DNA from: UBA4781 sp963556045
GTDB taxonomy: Bacteria > Chloroflexota > Anaerolineae > Anaerolineales > Anaerolineaceae
DNA length: 64,000 nt
Reading direction: 5' to 3'
Assembly (NCBI GenBank): GCA_963556045.3
Contig: CAUVYA020000002.1
Coordinates: forward strand, 248,001-312,000
The notes beneath the pieces are model-generated. The model was given only the letters and a program-made list of their open reading frames with translations. It did not search any database and was not told where the DNA came from. Below are positions 63,647 through 64,000 of this stretch, in pieces; within the stretch, counting starts at the first letter, position 1; each line of letters starts with the position of its first letter. The position numbers were made by a program, and so were the translations under genes.

Positions 63647-64000
63647 GTGGGCTTAGAACAATTAGATATTCCCAGTTTAAAAAAAGCCTGTATCCAGAAA
63701 CTGCAGCAGGCGATCTTATCAGGCACGTTTTCTATTGGAGAACGCCTGCCATCTGAGAGAGACCTGGCAAGTCAACTGGGAGTGAGCAGACCGGTATTAC
63801 ATGAAGCCATTGTTACTCTCAATGCCCAGGGACTGGTAAAAATTGAAGCACGTCGTGGTGTATTCGTACGCGATTATCGTAAAGAATCCTCCATTGCTTT
63901 GATAAATACCCTGCTGGAGTATGAACAGGGTGATTTTGCCCCTGAACTTTTTACCAGCCTGATGGATGGACGAGTGTTGATTGAACGGGAAACGGCAAGC
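63647..64000 (+). CDS. FadR-subfamily GntR transcriptional regulator, N-terminal part, runs off window
   Basis: From GTG 63647 (AGGAG seven bases upstream) 118 residues are visible: MGLEQLDIPSLKKACIQKLQ, then ILSGTFSIGERLPSERDLAS, QLGVSRPVLHEAIVTLNAQG and LVKIEARRGVFVRDYR. This is the winged helix of GntR regulators with the FadR-type continuation (the effector domain begins with FTSLMDGRVLIERETA). It would bind the palindrome just upstream and respond to an acidic metabolite. The rest lies outside the window. Confidence 0.88.
   Translation, partial: MGLEQLDIPSLKKACIQKLQQAILSGTFSIGERLPSERDLASQLGVSRPVLHEAIVTLNAQGLVKIEARRGVFVRDYRKESSIALINTLLEYEQGDFAPELFTSLMDGRVLIERETAS

Overview
The window looks like a chromosomal segment from a Gram-positive-type (monoderm) anaerobe, most likely Chloroflexota, class Anaerolineae. 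This is an inference from gene content: lipoproteins with lipoboxes, abundant radical SAM/SPASM enzymes, a yebC-ruvC-ruvA-mreB-like block, a CPBP protease, NAD-dependent ligase, and no outer-membrane genes. No 16S rRNA or marker search was possible. Many genes carry single-base indels, mostly in homopolymers, including housekeeping genes. Part of the apparent gene decay is therefore probably sequencing or assembly error. In-frame nonsense codons between 9 and 17 kb look more like real decay.

Layout. 1-9 kb holds metabolic and accessory genes: a RecB-like nuclease fragment, an HExxH metalloprotease, three NAD(P)-binding reductases/epimerases, a CPBP protease, a membrane-anchored methyltransferase and two DUF1801/YdeI proteins. 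9-20.8 kb is a plastic accessory region. It has small genes and remnants, lipoproteins, a duplicated 2-kb lipoprotein module, a TIR-transmembrane-TolB propeller protein, a nuclease-like pseudogene, a HAD phosphatase and a nitroreductase. It is punctuated by four decayed copies of the 3' part of tRNA-Pro(GGG), whose intact gene lies at 20751-20829.

20.9-26.3 kb is a tight five-gene minus-strand operon and the best candidate for an undescribed system. It contains a membrane zinc-ribbon protein, a signal-peptide-bearing single-pass membrane protein ending in CACACACAGCACACAGGGR, a radical SAM/SPASM enzyme with a PqqD-like N-terminal domain, a second radical SAM homologue that lost all cluster cysteines, and a SAM methyltransferase. 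I infer post-translational modification of the Cys/Ala tail. 26.4-35.5 kb is mainly core: ligA, rlmI-like, a diguanylate cyclase, tmRNA, two GH25 lysozyme-like proteins, an SMP-30 protein and pncB.

35.5-47 kb is a second radical SAM region. Three paralogous radical SAM/SPASM genes are accompanied by tiny peptide genes, small conserved partner proteins, a two-component system and a MalT-like LuxR regulator broken by many frameshifts. Putative tandem operators link the regulators to the radical SAM operons.

48.1-58.0 kb is an integrative element in tRNA-Val(TAC), bounded by a 68-bp perfect direct repeat. It carries a tyrosine integrase next to the intact tRNA, a primase-polymerase, small DNA-binding proteins and a type III restriction-modification system. 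58.1-64 kb returns to core genes: a FAH-family hydrolase, yebC, ruvC, an rRNA methyltransferase, ruvA, an MreB-like protein, a YugP-like protease, and a FadR/GntR regulator that runs off the window.
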